From NCBI GenBank assembly GCA_020698575.1, contig CM036246.1:2385001-2449000 (forward strand): 64,000 bases of DNA, in the 5' to 3' direction. Position numbers and translations under genes: made by a program. Source of the DNA: Bostrychus sinensis (taxonomy: Eukaryota; Chordata; Actinopteri; Gobiiformes; Eleotridae). Shown piece by piece: positions 12,401 through 24,365 of the stretch (its first letter is position 1; every line of letters starts with the position of its first letter). The notes under the pieces are model-generated. The model worked only from the letters and a program-made list of their open reading frames with translations. It searched no databases and was not told the DNA's origin.

Positions 12401-12882
12401 GTGGCTGCTTTTCCTATTCTATACAAAGGAGTTAGTTTGGTATCTCTTTGCTTAAGTTTTATTTTTTTGGGCGGAACCAATCAGAGAAACAAAGGGTGGG
12501 ACATAAGCAGCACACCCCTGGCCTGTAACCCAAACAAACATTAGAATACACTGTAGATGTGAGAGGTGTGATGAAAATTTGCTCTGGATAAGCCGGTGCC
12601 ATCTTGGTTATTTTTCATACATTATTTTTTGCTTTTGTAAGACGTGCGGCAGATAAATGGCTGTGACAGGTTCCAGAAGAAAATTTCTCATTAATTTTCC
12701 CTAATAGACTTCAGAAAATCTGTATAGTTTAAATGCATGACAGAAACTATGGGCTAACTCATGACAATAACACAAAAAATGTATCCAAAACTTGTATTAT
12801 GCAGATTTTATATTTAACTTTTTTTTTTTTTTTTCATCGAAAAAGCTGTGTTATGGTCATGAGATACCCCATCTGTTAAAGA
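9424..12882. other. Intergenic, nothing recognised
   Basis: About 3.5 kb in which I could not support an exon, RNA gene or named repeat. Short ORFs here (for example about 10246-10563 and 11709-11996) lack splice context and recognisable motifs. Confidence 0.45.
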
Positions 12883-13432
12883 GTCCCTATTTTGCTTAAT
12901 TGATTTTTTTTTATTTTTTTTTTTACCATGTTACAATGTCGTCTCCTCCTCAAAAACAGACCTGGAGTAGTAATTTGTTTAATTCTCACATGTTTGAGTA
13001 ATCCTGTATGCTGAGGCGCTGCCATTCTCAAGATCTGAAAACGTTCGGTCTCACAGCTCTACGTAGTCACGTGAAACCAGGAAGTGCTCCTGTGCATTTC
13101 TAAAGCCCATACACCATCACTGGACTCATTCTGATCATTTCAGCGCTGAATATGCCATCACTATAAAGTTCATTTTTGTTAGCGTAATGTTGCTAATAGC
13201 CATACTAATTAACCCTTTCATGCTTTGTCCATTTCTCACTGCCCGGGGGCGACAGTCTAGGTGTCTGCGTCCAAGCGTTCTCTGCAAAGTCAAAGTAACA
13301 GTTCCCCAAAAAAGAGGTTTTCCTCATATACATTATTTTCAATTATAAAACCTGAAATACTAATGCAAAGGAGTCCACAACTATTTCAAAAAGTCTGAAA
13401 AAAGCATCACATGGGATCTTCAACCTCTTAAA
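12883..13432 (+). mobile_element. Dispersed element with TAAAGGTCCC-type ends, copy 2
   Basis: Same orientation and length as the element at 8874, sharing CTCAAAAACAGACCTGGAG and the CAGGAAGTGCTCCTGTGCAT region. The ends have decayed (GTTAAAGAGTCCCTATTTTG and CATGGGATCTTCAA). Confidence 0.65.
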
Positions 13433-14285
13433 ATACAATTTTTCTTAAAGTAAAATTCCTGAACTGGAGGTGAGTGGTCACTGTTGAGCTCCATTGGGGC
13501 TGTTGATTTTGAAATTTTAAAACAAATTCACAAGATCAAATATATGTAAATGTAAAGAGAGCTTTTAAAAGTGGATTATTTTCCTGTAAAATGGTTATTA
13601 TTTTGTGTATGATTTAGTTTTTCAAGTACCACATACAACTGTACTTTAGAAGTCCCTCAATGTCACTTTGATTTTTGTACTGGACGCTGCTTGTGTGCAA
13701 AGCAATAAGACTCTGTTCTATTCAAACCACTTTTTAAACTGTGTACATTTGATAGTACTTTTATGACTTTTGATAATATATTGTATGTGCTCTAAACAAT
13801 GAAGGAAATTACCTATTTTCATATAAACCCACTTTAGATTTTATAATGAAGTGTTAATTCTATGCTTTTGATGTATGTATTACTGGCATATTTGATTGAT
13901 GAAGTACACAATGATCTTCTGCAAATGGACTTCATGCTTAAGTCTTTTATTTTCTTCTGCGTCTTAAGAGAATGTCTAATGATTGTAACTAAATGTTTTA
14001 ATAGATATAATAGACATGAACATGGCGTTGTGTTGTTCTTTCTACAGTCGGTCAGTTCAGAGCTGGGTTTGTTTTTCTTTTCTGTCTGTAGCCTGAAACT
14101 TCCTGTTCTGAGACAGCAGAGTGATTTTGTTCCAGTTTTGGGCACAGATGGTCTCTTGTGTGTCCTCTGATAAATGAGAGACAGATATAGAACACAGAAG
14201 GAATGCTGATGTTTAGAGTCCAGCTGATATAGTAATGGAGATTTCCAGAGGTTGGATTTATCCATCTGTTCTGGCAAAGCAGAAG
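13433..14285. other. Intergenic, nothing recognised
   Basis: AT-rich sequence with opposing ORFs on both strands around 13834-14340 but no family motif or splice logic. The last bases before 14340 resemble a fish SINE/LINE tail fragment (TTTATTTGTCCCACAGTGGGG). Confidence 0.4.
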
Positions 14286-14356
14286 ATAAAAAAACAACTT
14301 TATTTGTCCCACAGTGGGGAAATTGCATCTGCACACACACAGACTTCCCGTTTCCC

Positions 14357-14908
14357 CATTTTGAATTTTCAGTGCCTTTGAATTTCTACCCTTAAATTTT
14401 TTTAACACTGAAATGTCAGTATCTAATTTTCACTGTATTTTTTCCAGTGATAAAAATTTCAGAATAAAAAGATTATCTTAAAACAATTCAATGCATATAT
14501 TTTCAAGTCCTCAAATTCGATTGGCAAAATATGGATAAACATTTTATTGTCTCACTTATTAAAATCAAGTACAGGTTATTTAAATAAGTAAAAAAACATG
14601 ATTAATAACAAAAATACCTTACCAAAAACATTTGTGTTTGCACATGCGCACATGATTGGCAACTAGTGCTTCCAGTACAAATGGGGCAAGTCACACGGAT
14701 GTTTCATGTGAATTTATGACGGTGTATTTTAGACTCTGAACTTGGCCAGTTACATTTAAGAACTCAAAAATATGTGCATCAAATTTTTTTAAGATCAATT
14801 TTTACCACTGACAAAATATACTAAAATTTCAGTGACTGAAATTCAGAGCCAAAAAAATTCAGACTCCTATTTCAGTGTTAAAAAATTCAATAGTAGAAAT
14901 TCAAAATG
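14357..14908. mobile_element. MITE with AT-rich inverted repeats
   Basis: The left end CATTTTGAATTTTCAGTG continues to TTAACACTGAAAT near 14410. The right end is its complement, ATTTCAGTGTTAAAAAATTC through AAATTCAAAATG at 14908. The interior has no coding capacity; no clear target duplication. Confidence 0.65.
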
Positions 14909-15289
14909 TGATGAGACAAGTTTGCTTCCATACTCCCCTCTCCTCCTCCCCAAGGCATTCCCTGAAGATGTCGTCCAGTCCCTTCCTGGTGGGACAATCC
15001 TGGAAGAAGCTGAAATAGATGCTCTAGCTATCTCCAGAGTCGTCACAATTGGGGAGGCAAGGAGGGCAACTGCTTAGGGCCCAGAGCTGAACGGAGGCCC
15101 CCTACAAGGATGGTCATTTACTTGTGCAATAGCGAACAAGCTGTTTCAGCAGGGGCGGTTCTAGGGGCTGCTCCTGTAACTGTGAGCCGGTTCCCCCTAG
15201 TGGCCACACATTATATATTTAATTTGTTTTAAGGGTCATTCTAGCATGTATAAGGAGGAAGATATGTTTATCATGTTTACAAAGATGAT

Positions 15290-15385
15290 AGATAGAGGTT
15301 TTCCACATGTACATTATTTTAAGTTATAAAACCTGAAATACTAATGCACTATTTCAAAAACACCTGAAAAAGCAAATAACTATGG
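15290..15385 (+). repeat. Truncated copy of the TAAAGGTCCC element
   Basis: Matches the right half of the elements at 8874 and 12883 (GAGGTTTTCCACATGTACAT, ATAAAACCTGAAATACTAAT). Only this segment is present. Confidence 0.55.
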
Positions 15386-15924
15386 AGACTCACAATTATG
15401 TTCTTCTTGTTGGAGACCTTTTAAAGCATGGACTTAGCTTAAGGCTAATTTATTCTCCCTTTTTGCACATAAATAGATCTGTCCGTTCCATGCGTTGTTG
15501 GCATCATAGCATTTATACTTCCTATGTCAACACGTGTTATGGTAAATAACCTGTAACGGACGATCACCAGTCAAAGATTTTCCCAAGACAGAAGAAAAAG
15601 AGCAACATTAAACAAACGCTGACGGAGGTTTTTACTCCACATTTAACAAGCAAAGAAAATGAGGCAAAATTAGCGATGATCTGTTCAGGTTTTGAATACA
15701 CCGTGACCTAAAAACGTTCAGCAGTTTTTTCTGCTGTATTAGTCTGTATCCTCAAGCTCTGGGGAAAAGAACCAGTGTACGACAATGAACACAGAAGATG
15801 GACAGTACAGTCTGTATCCAAATGTGTGCTTAACATAGAGTATAAATGAGCCTTTAGGCGTTAGCTCAGTCAGACCTAAGCAATGGGCCTTTACAACATT
15901 AAATGGGTCCATATATGTTCATAA

Positions 15925-16232
15925 TTCATTCATTCATCTTCTTCATCTGCTAATTTCTGTTAGGGGTTGTGGGTACTAGAGTCTATCCCAGCAGTTAGTC
16001 ACAGGGCTGACACAGAGACACACACAGACAACCATTCACTCTCACATTCATTCACTAGGGGACATTTAGAGTCACGTGCATGCATGTGTTTGGACGGTGG
16101 GAGGAAGCTGGAGAACCCGGAGAGAACCCACAGTAACACAGGGAGGACATGCAGACTCCAACCCAGGGAGATCATGTGACCTTCCTGGTGGGAGTCATGA
16201 GCACTAACCACTCTGCCACCCTAACCCTCAAA
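15925..16232 (-). mobile_element. tRNA-derived SINE
   Basis: Read on the - strand it begins GGGTGGCAGAGTGGTTAGTG, an A-box-like start, and continues with the common fish SINE body (GAGAACCCGGAGAGAACCCA on the + strand). It ends in GAATGAATGAATTATG-type repeats at its 3' end. Probably inactive. Confidence 0.75.
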
Positions 16233-16859
16233 GTAATAGTTGTTGATGGATTTACCATAAAACAATTTATTTATACTTCACATTCACACTGTTGTATCTG
16301 AAGGTGCCTGTAGTTGCTGTATTGGACATGTTTAAAACATTGTCAAAAAATCTGTTTTTCTTTATAAACATAGATTTTTTCCTTCATGCCCTAAGAAGAA
16401 TAAAAACACTGAAGAAAAAACTCTTGACACAGCCGTTCCTAATCCATGCATCAGAGGATTAAACTACAGAAGTGGTATTCATATTGAAGTATGAGTCTGG
16501 GCTCATTAATCCATATTCCTCCCAGTTTGTATGAAATCTTCCTTTGTACTGAGATCTATGATCCAAACTGAAGAGTCCAGCTCTGAAGACCACTCAGATC
16601 TGATCTTTTATTTGACATTTCTATGTGCAGTGTACACAACCATCAGCTCAGTTTAATCATTCATATATGCTTTATTTACTCATCTCCACAGGACAGAGCC
16701 TCTGCTCGGTCTGAGGGACAGATCTCAGAGAGGACAGGGCTTCTGCTCTAATTCATCTGAGGATTCTGAGGATACAATCCACAAGATCAGTTCAAGTGAG
16801 ATTTTCAGGAGCAGAACAAGTGTGTATTTATTAAATTGTTCTCTTATACAATTTGGATA

Positions 16860-17560
16860 GACAATACAACAACAATTAGAACAATTAGCTTTAACAGAAC
16901 TCATGAATGATAAAGACATTGTTATTAAATCTACTGCTAAGAGGATTTTGTCTTTCCAGAAGCAACTTTTTTCTTTTTTTTTTCAAGAGGCTAACCAAAT
17001 ATTTGGATCTGTGAATATTATTTTGAGTTTCATGATTGTAAACATCCCATTCATCCTGCCCAAAATCCACAAGTCACTCACAAATCCTCCTGGCCGTCCT
17101 ATTATGGAACAAACAGACTCATTATGTTGAACCCTGTCTACATTTGTGGATCGTTTTATTAACTCATATGTCCAGATTCTCCCAGGTTTTTTGATAAATG
17201 TTCTGTTGTGAATAACTCACCAGATGAGACCTTATCGCTCACTTTAGACATTACACTAGTACACCTCAGGAGGGAAGCTTGGAGGCTTCTGTTTACAGGA
17301 CCACAGCAACACAGCCCTTCACCCCAACCAACTTATAATGGGTTAAGCTGAAGTGGTTATGAAATACATTTATTTTGCTTTTCAGAATGACTTTTACCTT
17401 CACGTACCCCACCCTTTGTGCACCTAACTATGCCAAATTAAATGTGAGATTTTTTTTTAAATAATTTTGTCTTTAATCCCACTCAGAATAAATACCTAAT
17501 AATGGTTCAGGTACGTAGATGGTATTTTCTGTATCTTCAATGGCAGCTTTGCATGTTAGA
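16860..17560 (+). pseudogene. Penelope-like element reverse transcriptase remnant
   Basis: Translating across stops and frameshifts gives LPKIHKSLTNPPGRPI (about 17058-17105), then FVDRFINSYVQILPGF (about 17143-17192). Further on, RYVDGIFCIFNGS (about 17512-17550) matches the catalytic palm motif. LPKIHK..PPGRPI and RYVDD-type motifs are characteristic of Penelope-like elements. The frame is interrupted repeatedly, so it is dead. No GIY-YIG domain was seen. Confidence 0.7.
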
Positions 17561-17686
17561 GCATGGATAACTGACAATCTTCACAAACTGTTGTAACTAA
17601 AGGTGAAAGTGGATGTGATGGAGGCGAAGGTCCACTTGGCTCTCAGCCTGGTTTTAGTTTGATTTAATCCATTTCGTTCTATAAAC

Positions 17687-17918
17687 CAGTGGTTCTGTCA
17701 CACAGAGTACCATCATCATTCAAAACCAGGTATAAACAAGGACCAAACCAAGACTAAACTAGGATTAATGTGGGACTAAACTGTGTCTAAACCAGGCCTA
17801 AATTAAGACTAATCTCCACCAGAGCAGGCCTAAAATAAAAATAAAACTGTCTCTAAATTAAACAAAACAAAAATTGCTAAGACTCTGTGGTACCCATACC
17901 ACAGTTTGAGAACCACTG
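17687..17918. mobile_element. hAT-like MITE with internal TTTAGTCC-type minisatellite
   Basis: The ends are CAGTGGTTCTGTCACAC and CAGTTTGAGAACCACTG, an inverted pair. The interior consists of degenerate units around GGACTAAACCAGG, the reverse complement of CCTGGTTTAGTCC. The same family recurs at 29350, 34880, 37979, 47799, 52810, 59130 and 63395. Confidence 0.65.
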
Positions 17919-17929
17919 CTATCAGATTT

Positions 17930-19050
17930 TACAGTTATGTATACTGACAGAGTGTAGAAATAAAAAGCGACAGAAAATGCCACAATGTAAGGCTTGGATC
18001 CTAAAAGCCTGGCTCCCATTGACTCTCATTGAAAGTAACAGTACAGAATACCTGTAAGTCAGTCATCTGAACAGCTCCAGGCCCCACAGTCTTCAGTTAC
18101 CGGGGTGACTGACAGGACATCCTTTTGTGAACAGTACAATTATGATGCTTTTTAATGTTCCACAAAGCCCAAGCACTGGATTTCTTTAGTCCTGAAGTAG
18201 AAGAGAGATATTCTTTTTGTGCTAAGAGTTTTATTTATTCTGCTGCAGAAGATGTGAGAGTTTAATTATCAGTCAGAATGAGCCCTGAGATGGCTCTGAG
18301 GCGGACAAGCTGATTGGACGAATCTGTTAGAATCTGAAAACACACCTCACTCTGGACAAAGCCACGGCTCTAATAATGGCACAATTTATTCTTAATGCGC
18401 TCTAATATTTTGTAAGGAATTGGGAAAATCATAGTCTGGATAAATGGATGTAAACAAACAGCAGTTATTAATTCTCAGATGTGTCTCTAAATGCCACAGT
18501 GAGTGTAACAAAGCTGAACAGTTATTGTTATTAGCACTGCTCTGCAAATAATAGTTTTACATTTGAAATGTTAACAGCAGAAAACTTAAGAACAGAGAGT
18601 TTTTTTTTTTTAAGTGATGCAAAAAACAATAAAAAAAGATAGTGATAGTGTATAATGTAACACTTAGATGAAAACACCACGCAGATGAAAACACAGCTCT
18701 GTCTGTAACTTTCACTACAACTTTTTAATCCTGTGGTTTCTGGGACAGTCTGAAGCCCATTACACATAGGACATGGTACTGCGAGATGAGCACTGCTCAA
18801 AAACCTATTTCTGTGTATTTGTGTCATATATGTAAAAGAGCAACTAAACCACTCTTTTTAAGTGGTCAGCTACAGACGGGGCTTTAGTGATACATCTCAC
18901 TATTATCACAATACATACGTTGATAACTGGCTGTGAATGTGGGGAAAAATGGCAAATGTTTGTATATTTGAGTCATTAATGTCTATAATACTGTGTATAC
19001 TGTGATTAAGCAGTAAATCTAAATTGTAAATATGCTGCAATGGTCTTTTA
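17930..19050. other. Intergenic, nothing recognised
   Basis: No exon, RNA or named element could be supported here. Confidence 0.45.
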
Positions 19051-19054
19051 GGAG

Positions 19055-19262
19055 TTTTTCCTTACTTTTAGGAGTTTTTCCTTACCGAGAAGGAGGGTCT
19101 AAGGACAGGAGTGTCCTGGGTCTGTTTAGTTTAGTGTAGTTATTGTTTGTGTTGATTGTGTGTTAAGTCTGCTTATGTTTGATTAACTGTTGTGAAGCCC
19201 TTTGAGGCAACTTTTGTTGTGATACTGGGCTGTACAAATAAAACTGAATTGAATTGAATTAA
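19055..19262 (+). mobile_element. L2-type LINE 3' tail
   Basis: Contains GGAGTTTTTCCTTACCGAGA (the first part duplicated at 19051-19065) and the typical fish LINE ending TACAAATAAAACTGAATTGA with GAATT repeats. The reverse complement of the same tail is at 45770-46080. Only the 3' end remains. Confidence 0.65.
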
Positions 19263-19766
19263 CAACAGTCCAACACATTATGCTATTTATTAAATTTAGT
19301 TACTTACTGTTATTAATCATCCCCTGCGGGGGCTGTTGGTGCATTGTGTGTTGTGTGTTGTGTGTATTTTTATTGTGGAAATAAACGATTCTCTTTGTAC
19401 ATTTTACAAAGACCCTAAATTATTCAAGTCAATGAAGGTAGAGACATTTGAAGGACTGAATGCAAAAAGGACTGCCCTCCCCAGCTGGATGTGGCATCAC
19501 CTTTATGTTACAGGCCATGGATTAAGTTCTGTAAGAAGTTCTCTGAAGCCTCAGCTCATACAAAACCTGATGACTTTCATGTTTAGATCTGGTGACCTTA
19601 CAACACAACAGAGAGCAAACAGGTGTCTCCTGTGGACGATGTGCTGTAGTAACTTCTGCTTCAGACATCCACCACTCACTGACAACCAAACCAACAAAAC
19701 AACACAAAAACAACACACATTATTCAACCACTAGATGTTCACAACAAACAGAGACAAAAATTAACA

Positions 19767-20575
19767 ACCAATAATGTAATAATAACACATTTTGGCAATT
19801 TTATTGTAATAAAGCCAGTAAGGTAATAACTTTCTAATAATGTAAAAACATGTTTGAGCCAATAATGTTAACTATGCAGCATCAAATAAAGACACTGACA
19901 AAACATAACAAAACATCTAAAACTCTAAAAACCAAGTACAGCTGATTTATTTTTAAACATTTTTGTGGTGGTTTAGATAGTTGACTGTCTAAGACTAGAA
20001 TGGGGCGGTAGAGCTGCTTGTTCACTAACCAGAAGGTTGGTGGTTCAAACCCCACTCCTACCATTGCATACTGTCGTTGTGTCCTTGGGAAGACACTTAA
20101 CTCACCGTGCCTCCAGTGTCTGCGCACACTGGTGTATGAATGTGAGTGTGAATGGGTGAATGGTTCCTTGATGTAAAGTGCTTTGAGTACCCATGAAGGT
20201 AGAAAAGCGCTATATAAATGTGACCATTTACCATTTATTTAAGACTAAGAGCCTTCACAGACATACATAAGCAAATAAATAATATTCTAAATAGAACGTT
20301 TTGTCCAAGAAAAAAATTCATAAACTAGCTCTTACAATCATAATTAACTAAACCATCAACTAAACCTATTTTTGAGGAGCAAACTGCATAAAATAAAAAG
20401 AAAAAGAAAATGTTATTTTTAAGAAATGCAGTCCTACTCATGTATTATTACATTATAGAACTTTTTTAATGCTAATAATGTATTAATTTATTACATTATT
20501 GGTAAAATGTTATTACATTATTAGTACAAAAATGTTATTACATTATTGGCAAGTTATTACATTATGGAGAAGGAG
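19767..20575. mobile_element. MITE with AATAATGTAATAA repeats, split by a SINE
   Basis: The left end CCAATAATGTAATAATAAC is roughly complementary to the right end GTTATTACATTATGG. Several TTATTACATTATT units repeat near the right end (20445-20569). The SINE at 19998-20242 interrupts the element, so it inserted later. Confidence 0.5.
19998..20242 (+). mobile_element. tRNA-derived SINE
   Basis: The head GGGGCGGTAGAGCTGCTTG is A-box-like and GGTTCAAACCCC is a good B box of an internal pol III promoter. The body GTGTCCTTGGGAAGACACTT and tail GCGCTATATAAATG with CCATTTACCATTTA are typical of a widespread fish SINE. Confidence 0.85.
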
Positions 20576-21380
20576 AGGCTGAGGAGGACAGTGGTTCTGC
20601 TGATGCAGTGGCATTGGGGGTGGAGGAGGGGTGGCAGGCTGTGATTGGCTGACAGCAGCAGAAAGGTATAGATGGGGAAAAGAAATTCCTGGTTAAATTT
20701 ACCCTATAGCTTCACTGCATAAGATGAAAAGATTACTGAACCAACCCTTCTTTCCATTTTCATATATTTTGTTCTATTCTGTTTTTATTGCATGTTGCTT
20801 TACTAGAGCTATTTGGTCATTTTATTATCTAAGGCCATTATAACCTGTTACCAATTCCCAGCTTTATATATTTAGAAAATGTATTCATTAACAGTCCATG
20901 AATATGACATGAAACCTCTCTTTTCAAAACCAGCATGTCCTTTAAAAAGTAATTAAAAGCCCACTCAGTGTTTCCGTGATTGCTGATAAAAATAATTCAA
21001 TTAACTTGTGTTCAAATCAGCCCAGTTCCACTCTGCTCCAAAGAGCCACTTTATCAGTTCCTCATTAACTTCTACAAGCCTCTTTTTCTCTCGCTGTTGG
21101 ATAAAGATTTCAATGAAGCCCCTCTGGAGGATCGGGCCCAGTTCTGTGAGAAATGTCAAACAAACAGGCTTTTCCTCGCGTTCCCTTCAGCTCACTCGTG
21201 TTTGGAGCTGTTTGCGCTGAAGTTTGTAAAATATTTGGGTAAATCCTCAGTGGGACAACTCTGCTTTCAGCTGAAAACACACTGTCAAAATGAGAGACAA
21301 CTGAAGTTCTAATTAAAGTAGCACTGCACTGGAGACTCAACCAGACTAAAGAAACATTTGGGGCAGCAATGTTAGATATA
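20576..21380. other. Intergenic, nothing recognised
   Basis: Overlapping ORFs on both strands around 20980-21340 have no recognisable domain and no supporting splice sites. Confidence 0.4.
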
Positions 21381-21387
21381 GGCTTAG

Positions 21388-21672
21388 TTTATTGTTATTG
21401 TGGAAATCTGTTCTTTGCATTTGACTCATCCTTCAGTGCTGCTAGGGCGACCTGTGAGGAGCAGTGGGCGACCACAACAGGACTCTCTTCCAGATCTTGA
21501 GCCAGGATCTTAGTCAGGACTACTTAGCTGGAGGAGTAGCCTATTGTGCATGGAGCACCCGGAACAAACCCACCCAGACACAGAGAGAACATGCAAACGC
21601 CACACAGAAAGGCCACTTGCTCCAGGAATCGAACCCGGGATCATTTTGCTGTGAGGCCACTGTGTTATGTCT
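21388..21672 (-). mobile_element. tRNA-derived SINE
   Basis: On the - strand the head is CAGTGGCCTCACAGCAAAAT followed by CCGGGTTCGATTCCTGG, a near-perfect B box. The body then carries GCATGTTCTCTCTGTGTCTG. The + strand end near 21400 holds TTGCATTTGACTCATCCTTC, the 3' module that is also present at 53098-53290. Confidence 0.75.
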
Positions 21673-21737
21673 TGGGTTTATGATCTAACAGGGAAAAGTT
21701 CTCATTTGGACCTTACATTGACAGATTTGTTTTATGT

Positions 21738-21965
21738 TTGGGGCAACAGTAGCTCCGTCGGTAGAGATGTTTGCCCTTTAACTGACCTTTTACTGTTGTG
21801 TCCTTGGGCAAGACACTTCACCGGCCTTGCCTGTGTGACTGTGTGTTTGTGGTGGTCAGAGGGACCCTAGGCACAGAATAGAAGCCACACTTCCACCACT
21901 GAGTGAGACTGAGGAGTGAATGTAATGAAATTGTAAAGTGACTTTGAGCATAAGACTAATGCATT
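21738..21965 (+). mobile_element. Degenerate SINE, same family as 19998
   Basis: Retains GTGTCCTTGGGCAAGACACT and the tRNA-like head AGCTCCGTCGGTAGAG, but the B box has decayed. Confidence 0.6.
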
Positions 21966-22630
21966 ATTATGTTGTTTCTGTGTGGCATTTAGAGACAGAA
22001 GCCACAGTAGACTATAGAAAAGATAAATGTTTGGTCCAGAGCAGAGTTAACACTGGACTCCCTCTCCTTTATAATTTGATCATCATCAGACCAGTAACAT
22101 ATTCAGCCTACACAGGATTAACAAAGCAGCTTTGTCCACCCGGCTGTCAGGAGGCTGGAGTCTATTACCTTCAGGGGCATGAGATATTGAGCAAGCGGGC
22201 ATAGGGGCCCACTAAGATGGTTGATATATAGGGCCCAGAATTTTATGCCACACTCCTGACTACCTGCTCCCTGCCACTGGACTCACTCATGTGAACACAA
22301 GGGCTCTCCCTCAGCAACTGTTGCACATAAGGACAATTAAAACTCAATAATCTGTTAAATGAGTCTATACAAAACAACTGCTGTTCCACTTTACTATCAT
22401 TTGCACTGTGTCATAACTCCTGCTGTTGATATTTGCATCATTGTGCTCCTGTTACAGTAGAATGCTGCTCTGCACCTTTCTTTTAAACTCTGCTGTATTT
22501 GCACTGTTGCCATAATTGTTTATCTCACACAAAGGTTTGTCTCATTTGTATTTAGTGTACATTGTATTTTGACTTATTGAATTTTGAATATAATGTATAT
22601 TAAAACTTTTTGTATTTTTGTAAGTGTATC

Positions 22631-23287
22631 TGTCAGGATGGGGCAAGGAGGAGTATATGTTTTTTGAATTCTTTAAGTGTTATTTATTGCATGGTTTGAT
22701 TTTGTTTGCAATTTCATTTGGAATTGTGATGGTAGTTCCACCCCTGCATTAATGGACTGACCCATGTGAGCAGCCAATTGGAGAGCCCCATGTCAGTGCT
22801 CTAATCACCTGACCCTTTTTAAAAATCAAGGAAACACCAGGTACCAGGTGTGTTACGGGGGAACAAAGGAAAGGACGGCCATGTGAGGAGGACACGCGCG
22901 TACTGAGCTAAGTAAAGGGATGTTCTCTTACTTCCTCTTCCTACAGTTTGCTTTATGGATTGAGTTTAGTCCACTGACGGCTGTATTGTGTTGTCCCCCA
23001 GAGAGAAGCGGACGGACTGCGAGGAGAGCATGCTCAGGAGCTGCAGAGCTGGGACCACTGTGGCTTGAGACCAGGACTGAGCTGTGGCACTGGTGACACT
23101 TGATTGCCTTCTATTACCTAACCCCAACCCTGTACAGAAAAAGGAACTTTCCAACGCTTGGGACCATATTTTTTAGAGCATTTTATCCCCATGTATTAGT
23201 ATTTTGTAAAATAAACCTCGTACATGTAGCTGGTGTTTGTGTTGTGTGGCCTGGGATCAGAGCCTTCATTTTAAATTCTAACTGACA
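22631..23287 (+). mobile_element. Solo LTR
   Basis: The 657-bp sequence begins TGTCAG and ends CTGACA, a perfect 6-bp terminal inverted repeat of the TG...CA type. It is flanked on both sides by TATC (22627-22630 and 23288-23291), a 4-bp target duplication. An AATAAA lies near 23210, fitting an R-region polyadenylation signal. No internal gag or pol sequence is present, so this is a solo LTR left by recombination of an LTR retroelement, family undetermined. Confidence 0.8.
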
Positions 23288-23522
23288 TATCTTGTCAGTT
23301 TCTATAAGTTATTTACACTTTTTTTATTATTAGTCTTTATTAGTTTTAGATGGCTTTATTAATCCCCTGGAGGTAAACTGAATTGCCAAGGACGTTTACA
23401 CACAATGCAAAAAAGCAGAAATAGCATTTAAATTTTCCTGTCTGTATAGAGAAACAAAGACTATTAGTTCGTGAGCTTGAAAATATGGTCTGGAATAGAT
23501 TTTGTATAGCAACATCAATATC

Positions 23523-24357
23523 CAGTATTGTGCAAGTTCACACTTTTCATGAACTAGTTCAAAGTTCAGTTCACACATGTTCAAAGTGAACTGTTCACGT
23601 TCATAGTTCACAATTTTAATTTTGAACTAGTTCAAAGTTCATTTTATTTTTAGGTGAGATATGTAAATGAAAGGCTGAACTTGTTTTTCAAACTATGACT
23701 TCTATCACGATACATGTACCTACCTTCTAGCCTAAAACTGTTCACTGTTGATCTTAAATTCTATCACACAAAATGGCATATATAAGCTTGCACAGAAAGG
23801 TAAGGTTTTTTTTCTGTCAGAGTCTTTGTGTGACAATGTGTAAAATGTCTGTAAATGATCATAGTTAGAGGCAGCATCGTCTGTGTTCTCTGTGCCTTCA
23901 CTTGCACTGCCATTGTCAGACTGCTGCTGCTGCCCGCTCCAGTGTTGCTATGAAGGCTACGCTCGTTGTAATGCTTGCTTGTGCAGTGCATCATGGGTAA
24001 CGTAGTGTGAAGCCAAAGATATTAGATTCGACTATCTTTGGTTTCACACTACGTTACCCAAGATGCATTGCGCACATAAGCGCTCTCTGGTGAAGCGGTG
24101 CGGTTTTGGAGTGGAGCCCGTGGGCAGTGAGGGACAGCGCTGTTTACAAAGTGCAGCAGACCTCGTCACTCGACTCAGGTGAAAACAAATTCCCACGTTT
24201 AAACTGAACCCCAACAGTGAAGTACGTCGTTCAGCTCACATAATCTGAACAAATTCACGTTCAAGTTCTTGATTTACAAATGTGTTGCGTTCAGTTCACA
24301 GAAAAATGAACATGTTCAGTGAGCGAGTTCATTTGCACTTGTTCATGCACAACACTG
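23523..24357. mobile_element. hAT-like non-autonomous element, 8-bp TSD
   Basis: The termini CAGTATTGTGCA and TGCACAACACTG are inverted and flanked by identical 8-bp TCAATATC (23515-23522 and 24358-24365). Subterminal GTTCA/TGAAC motifs are repeated at both ends. A strong hairpin occupies 23981-24074. No transposase. Confidence 0.85.
23981..24074. repeat. Long inverted repeat (hairpin) inside the hAT element
   Basis: Arms of about 40 bp surround a short loop near 24022-24032. The core GGTAACGTAGTGTGAAGCCA is matched on the other side with a single mismatch. Confidence 0.85.
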
Positions 24358-24365
24358 TCAATATC

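Noticed and set aside
13834..14408. Overlapping ORFs on both strands
   Set aside because: No motif, no splice logic and AT-rich composition; likely chance.
20980..21340. ORFs on both strands with FYKPLFLSLLDKDFNEA
   Set aside because: No recognised domain, both strands are equally open, and there are no convincing exon boundaries.
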